From JAGSOU01 sp049974865 (GTDB lineage: Bacteria; Pseudomonadota; Alphaproteobacteria; Rhodobacterales; Rhodobacteraceae): a DNA stretch of 64,000 nt. Where the stretch lies: contig JBNGCX010000013.1 in the NCBI GenBank assembly GCA_049974865.1, positions 1 to 64,000 on the forward strand, written 5' to 3'. The notes beneath the pieces were generated by a model that did not search any database, was not told the DNA's origin, and was given only the letters and a program-made list of their open reading frames with translations. Made by a program: the position numbers and the translations under genes. This document shows, in pieces, positions 24,709-33,892 of the stretch; the first letter of the stretch is position 1; the number at the start of each line of letters is the position of its first letter.

Positions 24709-24779
24709 GAACTGAGCCCTAAATCACCTGCCGCTTTGCCTCACCCGGCGCCGAAGGCCTCGGCCCGCCCTGCCGCGGA

Positions 24780-25571
24780 TCAGGCGCTGTGTGCGCCGTC
24801 GGCCAGGCCTTTCACGTAGTCCAGGATCTCGGCCACCGGGCGCTTTTCCTCGATTTGCTTGACGATGGCCGAGCCGACCACCGCGCCGTCGGCCACGGCG
24901 GCAATGTCGCGGGCGTTGTCGGGCGTCTTGATGCCGAAGCCGACGATGACCGGCAGGTCGGTCTTGGCCTTGATCCGCGCCACCTCGGGGCCGACGTCGC
25001 CCGCCTGCGCTTCGGCCGCGCCGGTGATCCCGGTGATCGAGACGTAATAGACGAAGCCCGAGGTGTTCTGCAGAACCTTCGGCAGGCGCTTGTCGTCGGT
25101 GGTCGGGGTGGCGAGGCGGATGAAGTTCAACCCGGCCTTCTGCGCCGGGATGCACAGCTCTTCGTCCTCTTCCGGGGGCAGGTCGACCACGATCAGCCCA
25201 TCCACGCCCGCCGCCTTGGCATCGGCGAGGAACCTGTCCACGCCGCGGTTATAGATCGGGTTGTAATAGCCCATCATCACGATCGGCGTCTCGTCGTCGC
25301 CCTTGCGGAACTCGGCCGCCATGTCCAGCGTCTTCTGCAGGGTCTGGCCCGCCTCCAGCGCGCGCTGCCCGGCCAGCTGGATGGTGGGCCCGTCGGCCAT
25401 CGGGTCGGTAAAGGGAATGCCCAGCTCGATGATGTCCACGCCCGCGCCCGGCAGGCCCTTCACGATCTCCAGCGAGGTGTCGTAATCGGGATCGCCGGCC
25501 ATGACGTAGGAAACGAAGGCCTTCTTGCCCTCGGCTTTCAGGGCGGCGAATTTGCGGTCGATGCGGGTCAT
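24780..25571 (-). CDS. trpA: Tryptophan synthase alpha chain
   Basis: TrpA cleaves indole-3-glycerol phosphate to indole. The 263-residue TIM-barrel protein shows IIELGIPFTDPMADGPTIQ with the catalytic Glu and Asp, GYYNPIYNRGVDRFL, GLIVVDLPPEE, FVYYVSITGITG and the phosphate-binding VGFGIKTPDNA. ATG 25571 has a weak AGGACG upstream. It is separated from trpF/trpB by about 15 kb and lies on the other strand, so tryptophan genes here are split between loci. Confidence 0.97.
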   Translation of the reverse strand: MTRIDRKFAALKAEGKKAFVSYVMAGDPDYDTSLEIVKGLPGAGVDIIELGIPFTDPMADGPTIQLAGQRALEAGQTLQKTLDMAAEFRKGDDETPIVMMGYYNPIYNRGVDRFLADAKAAGVDGLIVVDLPPEEDEELCIPAQKAGLNFIRLATPTTDDKRLPKVLQNTSGFVYYVSITGITGAAEAQAGDVGPEVARIKAKTDLPVIVGFGIKTPDNARDIAAVADGAVVGSAIVKQIEEKRPVAEILDYVKGLADGAHSA

Positions 25572-25694
25572 GGGCGTCCTCTGGTCTGGTTCCCAGCGGT
25601 TTGCGGCATCGCGCCCCGAAAATCAATGCCCCGCTTGACCTCACCGCCCCCCAGCCCCTACATGCGCCCGACCCTTTCACAGGAGAGACAGGCG

Positions 25695-26792
25695 ATGGGC
25701 TTCAAAACCGGGATCGTGGGGCTGCCGAATGTCGGCAAGTCGACGCTGTTCAACGCGCTGACCAGGACGGCCGCCGCGCAGGCCGCCAACTTCCCCTTTT
25801 GCACGATCGAGCCCAATGTGGGCGAGGTCGCGGTGCCCGACACCCGCCTCGACAAGCTGGCCGAGATCGCCGGGTCGAAGGCGATCATCCCCGCCCGCAT
25901 GACCTTCGTCGACATCGCCGGGCTGGTGAAGGGCGCGTCCAAGGGCGAGGGGCTGGGCAACCAGTTCCTGGCGAATATCCGCGAATGCGACGCCATCGCG
26001 CATGTGCTGCGCTGCTTCGAGGATGACGACGTGACCCATGTCGAGGGCCGCGTGAACCCGGTCGAGGATGCGGCCACCATCGAGACCGAACTGATGATCT
26101 CGGACATGGAATCGATCGAGAAGCGGCTGCAAAACATCGTGCGCAAGGTCCGCGGCGGCGACAAGGAGGCGGTCCAGCAGGAGCGCCTGCTGAAGGCCGC
26201 GCTGGCCATGCTGGAGGATGGCAAGCCCGCCCGCATGGTCGAGGTGGACGACGAGGACCGCAAGGCCTGGGACATGCTGCAACTGCTGACCACCAAGCCG
26301 ATCCTCTATGTTTGCAACGTTTCCGAGGACGAGGCCGCGACCGGCAACGAGCATTCCCGCGCGGTCGAGAAGATGGCCGCCGAGCAGGGCGCGGCCGCGG
26401 TGGTGATCTCGGCCAAGATCGAGGAGGAGATCAGCCAGCTGGAGCCCGAGGAGGCCGAGGTCTTCCTGGAGGAGCTGGGGCTGAAGGAGGCCGGTCTCGA
26501 CCGCATGATCCGCGCGGGCTATGAACTGCTGGGCCTGCAGACCTATTTCACCGTCGGCCCGAAGGAGGCCCGCGCCTGGACGATCCGCAAGGGCACGCTG
26601 GCGCCGCAGGCGGCGGGCGTGATCCACGGCGATTTCGAGCGCGGCTTCATCCGCGCCGAAACCATTTCCTACGAGGATTACCTGGCCTGTGGCGGCGAAC
26701 AGGGCGCCAAGGACGCGGGCAAGATGCGCGCCGAGGGCAAGGCCTACGAGGTAAAGGACGGCGACGTCCTGCATTTCCTCTTCAACGCCTGA
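25695..26792 (+). CDS. ychF: Redox-regulated ATPase YchF
   Basis: YchF/OLA1 is a P-loop NTPase of the Obg group that binds ribosomes and prefers ATP. The 365-residue protein starts MGFKTGIVGLPNVGKSTLFN (G1), followed by FVDIAGLVKGASKGEGLGNQ (G3), the NxxE-type G4 region YVCNVSEDE, and a C-terminal TGS domain (LQTYFTVGPKEARAWTI to DVLHFLFNA). The frame is open far upstream, but AGGAGAGACAGGCG before ATG 25695 and the family start fix it. It is divergent from trpA, about 120 bases apart. Confidence 0.97.
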   Translation: MGFKTGIVGLPNVGKSTLFNALTRTAAAQAANFPFCTIEPNVGEVAVPDTRLDKLAEIAGSKAIIPARMTFVDIAGLVKGASKGEGLGNQFLANIRECDAIAHVLRCFEDDDVTHVEGRVNPVEDAATIETELMISDMESIEKRLQNIVRKVRGGDKEAVQQERLLKAALAMLEDGKPARMVEVDDEDRKAWDMLQLLTTKPILYVCNVSEDEAATGNEHSRAVEKMAAEQGAAAVVISAKIEEEISQLEPEEAEVFLEELGLKEAGLDRMIRAGYELLGLQTYFTVGPKEARAWTIRKGTLAPQAAGVIHGDFERGFIRAETISYEDYLACGGEQGAKDAGKMRAEGKAYEVKDGDVLHFLFNA

Positions 26793-26960
26793 TCCTTTCG
26801 GGGCCGTCTGTCCGGGGCATTGGGGCCCTGCGCGCGGGGCGTGCATGGCCTTTTCGTTGTTCGCACCGGGTGCCTGGCCCGACCGAGACGCTGCATCTTG
26901 CGGCACGAAGGGGCTAGGCGGCGCGCAGGCTGTCGCCTAAACATATTCGCGAGACGCAAT

Positions 26961-28280
26961 ATGGGGTTTTCCATGTCGATTTTGACCAAAGCGGTTTTCC
27001 GGGCCGTCGCCTTCGCGGCGCCGGTCGCGCTCGGCGCGCTGACCGTGGCCTATTCCGACGAATTGAAGCAGCCGCCCGCCGGCAAAGAGCGCCAGCAGCC
27101 GCCCACGCCCGTGCGCGTGCTGACCATGGCGCCGGTCGAGATGGTCCCGCGCATCACCGGCTACGGCACCGTGACGCCCGCGCGCGAGTGGCGCGCGGTG
27201 GCGCGGGTCGAGGGCGAGGTGATCGAGACCTCGCCGCAACTCGCCAATGGCGAGATCGTGGCCGGGGGCACCCCGCTGCTGCGCCTCGACGACACAGACC
27301 TGCGGCTGTCGTTGGCCCAGCTCGACGCGCAGATCGCGGCGCTGGCGGTCAAGGACGATACCCTCACCGCCAGCCGCGAGATCGCCCGCTCCGACCTGGC
27401 CCTCGCCATGGGCGAACTGGCCCGCCAGCAGGAACTGGCCGATCAGGGAGTCGCCACCCAGACCAGGCTGGACACCGCGCGCCGTGCCGAACTGGCCGCG
27501 CGCGCCAAGGTGACCGAGATCGAGAACCAGCTTGCGCTGAACGCAGCCGAGCGCGAGGTGCTCAGGGCGCAGCGCGCCACTGCCGCGCGGGGAATTGAAT
27601 TCACCACCATCACCGCGCCCTACGACATGCGCATCGGCTCCGTCGATGCCGAGACCGGGCAGGTCGTGAACCGCGGCCAGACCCTGTTCACCGCCGAGGG
27701 GATCGAGGCCGCCGAGATCGCGGCGCAGTTCTCCATGGGCCAGGTCGGGCCGCTGGTGCGCGCGCTGGGCGAGGGGGGCACGGTGCTCGACCTCAAGGCC
27801 CGGGTGCGGCTGCCCGCGCCGGGCCATTCGGTGACCTGGGAGGCCGAGGTCGACCGCGTGGGCGAGGCGATCGACGCCCGCACGCAAAGCACCTCCATCG
27901 TGGTGCGCGTCGACCAGCCGGTGGCGCAGGCGCAGGCCGGGCAGCGCCCGCCGCTGCGGCGCAACATGTTCGTCGAGGTCATCCTCAGCGCGCCCAAACG
28001 CCCCGTGCTGGCCGCGCCGCTGGACGCGGTGCGCGGCGGCAGGGCGCTGGTGGTCAGCGCCGAGGGCACGCTTGAGCGGCGCGAGGTGTCCGTGGGCTAC
28101 ACCATCGGCGATATCGCCGTGGTGACCGAGGGGCTGGCCGAGGGCGACAAGCTGGTGGTCACCGACCCGGCCATCGCGGTCCCGGGGATGAAGGTCAAGC
28201 CGGTCGAGGACAAGGCGGTCAAGGCGCAGATCGCGGCCGCCGCCGGCGGCCAAGGCCAGGGCAAGGGGCAGGGCAAATGA
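26961..28280 (+). CDS. RND efflux periplasmic adaptor (membrane fusion) subunit
   Basis: This 439-residue protein has an N-terminal membrane anchor or signal (about residues 5-28), a biotinyl-lipoyl-like hairpin (VEGEVIETSPQLANGEIVAG, then PLLRLDDTDLRL) and a long alpha-helical hairpin. The returning lipoyl half includes ITAPYDMRIGSVDAETGQVV, followed by a beta-barrel domain. The C terminus is Gly/Gln/Lys-rich. ATG 26973 (MSILTK) is an alternative start. It is coupled to the RND pump gene by an ATGA overlap. The pair would export an unknown substrate; no outer-membrane channel gene is adjacent. Confidence 0.92.
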   Translation: MGFSMSILTKAVFRAVAFAAPVALGALTVAYSDELKQPPAGKERQQPPTPVRVLTMAPVEMVPRITGYGTVTPAREWRAVARVEGEVIETSPQLANGEIVAGGTPLLRLDDTDLRLSLAQLDAQIAALAVKDDTLTASREIARSDLALAMGELARQQELADQGVATQTRLDTARRAELAARAKVTEIENQLALNAAEREVLRAQRATAARGIEFTTITAPYDMRIGSVDAETGQVVNRGQTLFTAEGIEAAEIAAQFSMGQVGPLVRALGEGGTVLDLKARVRLPAPGHSVTWEAEVDRVGEAIDARTQSTSIVVRVDQPVAQAQAGQRPPLRRNMFVEVILSAPKRPVLAAPLDAVRGGRALVVSAEGTLERREVSVGYTIGDIAVVTEGLAEGDKLVVTDPAIAVPGMKVKPVEDKAVKAQIAAAAGGQGQGKGQGK

Positions 28281-31200
28281 TCCGTCTCTTTGCCGTTCAC
28301 CCGACGGCGGCGAATATCCTGATGCTGGCGCTGATCGCGCTGGGGATCGCCGCCTTGCCCACCCTCCAGCGCGACACATTCCCGCTGGTGCCGCCCTCGG
28401 ATGTCGAGGTGCGCATCGCCTATCCAGGCGCCGCGCCCGCCGAGGTCGAGACCGGCATCTGCCAGGTCGCCGAGGACCCGCTGCGCGCCGTCGACAACCT
28501 GGCCGAGCTGAGCTGCCTTGCCCGCGACAACACCGCCGTGATCACCGCCGAGATCGTCGAGGGCGCGGACATGACCCGCTTTCACAACGACATCAAGGCC
28601 GCCGTCGACGGCATCAGCCGCTTCCCCGACAAGGCCGAGGACCCGGTGACGCGCGTGGTCGAGCGCGTGGCATCGGTCGCGTCGGTCGCCGTCACCGGCC
28701 CGGACGACCCCTTGGTCCTGCTGGCCTATGCCGACGACCTGGCCGAGCGGCTGAAGGCCGATCCCGGAATCTCGCAGGTGGATATCTCGGGCTTCTCCGG
28801 CCGGGAAATCGCCATCGAGTTCGACGCCGCGGCGCTGCGGCGCTTCGACCTCTCCATCGCCGATATCGCCACGGTCCTGTCCCGCAACAGCCTGGACATG
28901 CCCGCCGGCACGCTGGAGGGCCGGCAGGCCGAGGCGGCGATCCGCTTCCTGGGTGAGCGGCGCAGCGTGGGCGAATTGGCCGATATCCTGCTCAGCGGCA
29001 CGGCCGCGGGGGGCGAGGTGCGGCTGGGCGACGTGGCCGACATCTCGCTGGGCTTCAGCGACCCGGCGCAGGCGGCCTATTACAACGGCCAGCGCGCCGC
29101 CATCGTGCAGGTCAGCAAGACCGCCACGCAGGACGCGCTGAAGGTCAAGGCGGCGCTGGACCGCCAACTCGAACGCGCCCGGGCCGAGGCACCGGGGAAT
29201 ATCGAGTTGGCGATCTCTCAGGATTCCACCTCCAACATCCGCGACCGGCTGCGCATCATCGCCGAGAACGGCGTGCAGGGCCTGATCCTGGTGCTGGTGG
29301 TGATGTGGCTGTTCTTCGGCTTCCGCTTCTCCTTCTGGGTGGCGATGGGGCTGCCGGTGTCCTTCCTGGGCACGATCTTCGCCATGCAGCTGTTCGGGCT
29401 GACCATCAACATGATGACCATGGTGGCGCTGCTGGTCGCCATCGGCCTGCTGATGGACGATGCCATCGTGATTTCGGAAAACATCGTGCGCCGCCGGCAG
29501 GCGGGCGAAAGCGCCGTCGAGGCCGCGGTCAACGGCGTCAGCCAGGTGGGGCCCGGGGTGATCGCGTCCTTCCTGACCACGGTGATGATCGTGGGGCCGC
29601 TGGGCTACATGGCGGGCAACATCGGGGCGGTGCTGAAATACATCCCCATCGTGCTGGTGATCACCCTGATCGTCAGCCTGGTCGAGGCCTTCCTGATCCT
29701 GCCCAACCACATGCACCATTCGCTGAAGGGCGACCTCAGCCCCGGACGGATCGGCCGGGCGGTCAACGGTGCCTTCGACGGGCTGCGCGACCGGGTCGTG
29801 GTGCCGCTATCGGGGCTCAGCCTGCGGTATCGCTATTTCACGCTGGGGCTGGCGGGGTTCCTGCTGCTGTTCTCGGCTGCGCCCTACACGGGCGGATTCA
29901 TCAAGTACCAGAGCTTCCCCCAGCTCGAGAGCGACACGGTCGAGGCGCGGCTCTTGCTGGTGCAGGGCTCACCGCTGGAACGGACAGAGCAACGCGTGGC
30001 CAAGGCGGTGAAGGCGCTGGAGCAGATGAACGCGGAATGGACGCCGGATCAGCCCGGCGGCCAGCCGCTGGTGCAGAGCTACACCATCACCTACAGCGCC
30101 AATGCCGACACGCCCGAGACCGGCCCGCACATGGCCACCGTCAGCGCCAAGCTGCTGCCCGCCGGCGTGCGCGTGACCGAGGTCACCGATATCGTCGACC
30201 GCTGGCGCAAACTGACCGGCCCGATGCCCGACATGGCCGCCATGCGCTTCACCGACAAGGAGCGCGGGGCCGGGGGCAAGCCGATCGACATCCGGCTGCA
30301 GGGCAACGACCTGGACGCGCTGCGCGCGACGGCCAAGGAGATGCGCAAGTTCTTCCGCGATTTCGAGGGTGTGCGCGACGTGACCTTCGATCTGCAGCCG
30401 GGCCGGGCGGAATACGTCATCACCCTGCGCCCGGCGGCGGCCGCGGCGCTGGGCGTGAATGCGCAATCGATCGCCACGCAGCTGCGCGCGGGCTTCCGCG
30501 GGGATACGCCGCTGGAGGTGCAGGACGGGCTGGGCAGCCTCGACATCGTGGCGCGGCTGGCCGCGGGCGACCGGATGACGCTGTCGGATATCCTCGATCT
30601 GCGGATCACCGGCCCGGACGGCGCGCTGGTGCCGCTCTCGGCGGTGGCCGACGTAAAACAGGGGCGCGGCTATGCCAGCATCAACCGCGTCAACGGCCAG
30701 CGCACGGTGACCGTGCAGGGCTCGATCAACCCCGCCGTGGCCAACGCGCGCGAGCTGATGGCCGCGCTCAAGGCCGACTACCTGCCGGCCCTGGCCGAGA
30801 AGCGCCCCGGCGTCAGGGTCACCATCATGGGCGAGGCCGAGGACACCGCCACCACCGGCGCCTCGCTGAGCCGCAACATGGCGATCGGGCTGATCGGGGT
30901 CTACCTGATCCTGTCCTTCCAGTTCCGCAGCTTCCTGCAGCCGGTCGTGGTGATCGCGGCGATCCCGCTGGGCGTGGTGGGCGTCGTCTGGGGGCACATG
31001 GCGCTGGGCCTGCAGATCTCGCTGCCCAGCCTCGTGGGGCTGGCCACGCTGGCGGGCGTGGTGGTGAACGACTCGATCCTTCTGGTGGCCTTCATGAAGG
31101 AGCGTTTCGCCGAGGGCGCCGACCTGGTCGAGGCGGCGCAGAACGCGGTGCGCGACCGGTTCCGGGCGATCTTCCTGACCTCGCTGACCACGGTCGTGGG

Positions 31201-31375
31201 GCTCGGGCCGCTGCTGTTCGAGCAAAGCACCCAGGCCCAGTTCCTGCGCCCGATCGTGGCCAGCCTGGCCTTCGGGTTGACCGGGGCCACGCTGCTGGCC
31301 CTGTTCGTCACGCCCGCGATGTTCGTCGTGCTGCACGACCTGCGGCTGGTCCGCCGGGAGGGGCCCGAAGAATGA
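28277..31375 (+). CDS. RND-family efflux transporter, inner-membrane permease
   Basis: This 1032-residue protein has the full AcrB-like plan of twelve transmembrane helices and two large periplasmic loops. The N-terminal helix NILMLALIALGIAALPTLQ is followed by VEVRIAYPGAAPAEVE. The helix IV proton-relay region is IGLLMDDAIVISENIVRR, with the paired Asp, and the second half carries LAGVVVNDSILLVAFMKERF. It is coupled to the adaptor gene by ATGA. A 10-bp hairpin without T-run lies about 100 bases downstream. The sequence resembles the multidrug or organic-compound RND clade rather than the heavy-metal CusA clade. Confidence 0.94.
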   Translation: MIRLFAVHPTAANILMLALIALGIAALPTLQRDTFPLVPPSDVEVRIAYPGAAPAEVETGICQVAEDPLRAVDNLAELSCLARDNTAVITAEIVEGADMTRFHNDIKAAVDGISRFPDKAEDPVTRVVERVASVASVAVTGPDDPLVLLAYADDLAERLKADPGISQVDISGFSGREIAIEFDAAALRRFDLSIADIATVLSRNSLDMPAGTLEGRQAEAAIRFLGERRSVGELADILLSGTAAGGEVRLGDVADISLGFSDPAQAAYYNGQRAAIVQVSKTATQDALKVKAALDRQLERARAEAPGNIELAISQDSTSNIRDRLRIIAENGVQGLILVLVVMWLFFGFRFSFWVAMGLPVSFLGTIFAMQLFGLTINMMTMVALLVAIGLLMDDAIVISENIVRRRQAGESAVEAAVNGVSQVGPGVIASFLTTVMIVGPLGYMAGNIGAVLKYIPIVLVITLIVSLVEAFLILPNHMHHSLKGDLSPGRIGRAVNGAFDGLRDRVVVPLSGLSLRYRYFTLGLAGFLLLFSAAPYTGGFIKYQSFPQLESDTVEARLLLVQGSPLERTEQRVAKAVKALEQMNAEWTPDQPGGQPLVQSYTITYSANADTPETGPHMATVSAKLLPAGVRVTEVTDIVDRWRKLTGPMPDMAAMRFTDKERGAGGKPIDIRLQGNDLDALRATAKEMRKFFRDFEGVRDVTFDLQPGRAEYVITLRPAAAAALGVNAQSIATQLRAGFRGDTPLEVQDGLGSLDIVARLAAGDRMTLSDILDLRITGPDGALVPLSAVADVKQGRGYASINRVNGQRTVTVQGSINPAVANARELMAALKADYLPALAEKRPGVRVTIMGEAEDTATTGASLSRNMAIGLIGVYLILSFQFRSFLQPVVVIAAIPLGVVGVVWGHMALGLQISLPSLVGLATLAGVVVNDSILLVAFMKERFAEGADLVEAAQNAVRDRFRAIFLTSLTTVVGLGPLLFEQSTQAQFLRPIVASLAFGLTGATLLALFVTPAMFVVLHDLRLVRREGPEE

Positions 31376-31469
31376 CGCTTTCCGGTGCCCGGCGCAGGCG
31401 GCATCCGCGCCGGCGGGAGAGGGTGCGCACCCCGTCCCGCGTCCTTTGCCGGGGCGGCGCATCGGGGCC

Positions 31470-31501
31470 GTTGTCCGCCGCCCTGTCCGGGGGCGGACAA
31501 C
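31470..31501. repeat. Intergenic hairpin after the RND genes
   Basis: GTTGTCCGCC (31470-31479) and GGCGGACAAC (31492-31501) form a perfect 10-bp stem with a 12-base loop, between the RND gene and the cytochrome c gene. No T-run follows. Confidence 0.5.
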
Positions 31502-31621
31502 CCCGCGGCGCCCCATAACGCGGCCGGTGCGACATGGGCGCGAAACTGTGTTAAGCTGACCCGGCGTAACGAAAAATGCGCGATTTCGAAAAGCACAGTT
31601 CGCGACCGGAGGTCATTACCG

Positions 31622-32053
31622 ATGAAACCCTTCTACTCCGCCGTCATGGCGGCAAGCATTTGCACATTTGTCTCTGTCGGAGGCGCCCATGCCGAGGGCA
31701 TGACGCTGGGAGAGTTCGAGTACAGGAACAGTTGCGCCGCCTGCCATGGCGCCGAGGCGTCCGGCGACGGGCCGCTTGCATCGTTTTTCGAGGCCGGGAC
31801 CCTGCCGAACCTCACGCTGCTGCAGAAGAACAATGGCGGGGTGTTCCCGGTGTCGCGGGTCTACGCGATGATCGAGGGCACGGCCGATGTGCGGGCCCAT
31901 GGCGGCCGCGACATGCCGGTTTGGGGAGAGCGTTACCGCGCACGGGTCGATCCGTCCCTCGATCCCGATTTCGGGCCGCAGGACCCCGAGGCCTATACGA
32001 CCTATCGCATTCTCGCCCTGATCGAATATCTTTCGACGCTGCAGGCGGAGTAG
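31622..32053 (+). CDS. Periplasmic class I c-type cytochrome
   Basis: This 143-residue protein begins with a signal peptide (residues 1 to about 24, ending GGAHA). One haem-binding motif, C38-A-A-C41-H42 (NSCAACHG), is followed by a likely axial Met98 in GGRDMPVWGE. Layout and size fit a soluble mono-haem class I cytochrome carrying electrons in the periplasm. GGAGG (31609-31613) before ATG 31622 supports this start, although the frame is open well upstream. The partner oxidase or dehydrogenase is not evident among its neighbours. Confidence 0.9.
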   Translation: MKPFYSAVMAASICTFVSVGGAHAEGMTLGEFEYRNSCAACHGAEASGDGPLASFFEAGTLPNLTLLQKNNGGVFPVSRVYAMIEGTADVRAHGGRDMPVWGERYRARVDPSLDPDFGPQDPEAYTTYRILALIEYLSTLQAE

Positions 32054-32088
32054 GCTGCGGCCCCCCCGCGCCGCCGCCCCGCCCGGGC

Positions 32089-32562
32089 TCAGCCCGCGGC
32101 GGGGTAGGTGTGGATTTGCTTGACGATCCCGTAGGCGAAGCTGGTGACGATGGAGGCGATGCCGGGAATGGCATGCAGCCTTTGCCGCACGAAACGCTCG
32201 TAGCTGTCGAGATCGCTGGCCACCACGCGCAGCAGGTAATCGGCGTCGCCTCCCGACATCAGGTAGCAGTCCAGGATCTCGTCGAGGGCGCCCACCCGCC
32301 GCTCGAAGAACTGCACCGCCTCCTCGTTGTGATGCTCCAGCCGGATGCGGATGAAGGCGGTCAGCGGCAGGCCATAGGCCTTCTGGTCCACCAATGCCGT
32401 GTAGCCGGTGATGAGCCCACGCTCCTCCAGCAGGCGAACCCGCCGCAGGCAGGGCGAAGGCGACAGGTTCACCCGTTCGGACAGTTCCTGGTTGGTGAGG
32501 CGACCGTTTTCCTGAAGGGCGCGGAGAATCTGGCGATCCTTGGGATCGAGCATATCTGTCAT
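32089..32562 (-). CDS. mdeR: Lrp/AsnC-family regulator, MdeR-like
   Basis: This 157-residue regulator has an N-terminal helix-turn-helix (LDPKDRQILRALQENGRLTN, then SERVNLSPSPCLRRVRLLEE) and a C-terminal RAM effector domain (AFIRIRLEHHNEEAVQFFER, then GDADYLLRVVASDLDSYERF). It is divergent from the methionine gamma-lyase gene across about 100 bases, exactly as mdeR is to mdeA in Pseudomonas putida. It is probably a methionine-responsive activator. In-frame ATGs occur at 32568, 32562 and 32553; AGGA placed seven bases before 32562 favours that one. Confidence 0.88.
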   Translation of the reverse strand: MTDMLDPKDRQILRALQENGRLTNQELSERVNLSPSPCLRRVRLLEERGLITGYTALVDQKAYGLPLTAFIRIRLEHHNEEAVQFFERRVGALDEILDCYLMSGGDADYLLRVVASDLDSYERFVRQRLHAIPGIASIVTSFAYGIVKQIHTYPAAG

Positions 32563-32663
32563 TGGCATATCCTGCTAAACGATGCGCCAAAAGTGGCATA
32601 ATTAGGCGAATGTTGCCACGTCAAAAGCATTACGCTTCCCGCGAACACCAACAGGAGCACATC

Positions 32664-33869
32664 ATGGCAGACCTTCGCGACGCGGGTTTTTCGACACGGG
32701 CAATCCATCACGGCTATGAGCCGATGGAGCATCAGGGCGCGCTGACCCCGCCTCTGCACCTGACCTCGACCTTCGCATTCGACACCGCCGAGGCGGGCGG
32801 CGAGGTCTTCGCCGGAGAGCGCGAGGCCTATGTCTATTCCCGCGTCGGCAACCCCACGCAGGACCTTCTGGAACGGCGGATCGCCGATCTGGAGGGCGCC
32901 GAGGCGGGGCTCGGCTTTGCCTCGGGTATGGGCGCCATCACGGCGGTGATGTGGAGCTTGCTGTCGCCGGGCGACGAGGTGATTACCGATGAGACCCTCT
33001 ATGGCTGCACCTTCGCCTACCTGCAGCACGGGCTGAAGAAATTCGGAATCCGCATCACCCATGTCGACCTGACCGATCCGGCCAACCTTGCCGCGGCCAT
33101 CTCGCCCGCCACCAAGCTCGTCTATTTCGAGACCCCGGCGAACCCCAACATGCGGCTGGTCGATATCGCGGCGGTCTCGGCCATCGCCCGCAAGGCGGGC
33201 GCGCGCACCGTGGTGGACAACACCTATGCCACGCCCGTTCTGACCCGTCCGGTCGAACTGGGCGCCGACATCGTGGTGCATTCGGCGACCAAGTACCTGG
33301 GCGGCCACGGCGACCTGGTGGCCGGGCTGGCGGCCGGCGGCGCCGAGGACATGGCCGAGATCCGCATGTATGGCCTCAAGGACATGACCGGGGCCGTGTT
33401 GGCGCCGTTCAATGCGATGCTGATCCTGCGCGGGCTGAAAACGCTGAAGCTGCGGATGGAGCGGCACTGCGCCTCGGCCCAAACGGTCGCGGAGATGCTG
33501 GAGGGGCACGAGGCGGTGGCGCGGGTCCATTTCCCGGGGCTGGCCTCGTTCCCGCAGCGCGACCTGGCGGCGCGGCAGATGGCGGATTTCGGCGGCATGG
33601 TCGCCTTCGAGCTGAAGGGCGGCTATGCCGCGGGCGTGGCGATGATGAACCGGCTGCAATTGGTCCGGCGCGCGGTGTCGCTGGGCGATGCCGAAAGCCT
33701 GATCCAGCACCCCGCCTCGATGACCCATTCCACCTATACCCCCGAGGAATGCGCCGAGCACGGCATCTCGGAAGGGCTGATCCGGCTGTCGGTCGGGCTT
33801 GAAGAGGTCGAGGACATCCTCTCTGATCTGGAACAGGCGCTGGCGCAGGCCGACACGCTGGCCGCGTGA
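32664..33869 (+). CDS. mdeA: Methionine gamma-lyase
   Basis: MdeA splits methionine into methanethiol, 2-oxobutyrate and ammonia. The 401-residue PLP enzyme has the Cys/Met metabolism family fold: YSRVGNPTQDLLERRIADLE, FASGMGAITAVMWSLL, and HSATKYLGGHGD with the PLP lysine at K210. It keeps the gamma-lyase marker Tyr113-Gly-Cys115 (LYGCTF), equivalent to Y114/C116 of the P. putida enzyme, which separates it from cystathionine enzymes. ACAGGAG precedes ATG 32664. Its neighbours mdeR and mdeB support the assignment. Confidence 0.94.
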   Translation: MADLRDAGFSTRAIHHGYEPMEHQGALTPPLHLTSTFAFDTAEAGGEVFAGEREAYVYSRVGNPTQDLLERRIADLEGAEAGLGFASGMGAITAVMWSLLSPGDEVITDETLYGCTFAYLQHGLKKFGIRITHVDLTDPANLAAAISPATKLVYFETPANPNMRLVDIAAVSAIARKAGARTVVDNTYATPVLTRPVELGADIVVHSATKYLGGHGDLVAGLAAGGAEDMAEIRMYGLKDMTGAVLAPFNAMLILRGLKTLKLRMERHCASAQTVAEMLEGHEAVARVHFPGLASFPQRDLAARQMADFGGMVAFELKGGYAAGVAMMNRLQLVRRAVSLGDAESLIQHPASMTHSTYTPEECAEHGISEGLIRLSVGLEEVEDILSDLEQALAQADTLAA

Positions 33870-33892
33870 CGCGCAAAGGGGAGGACGACGCG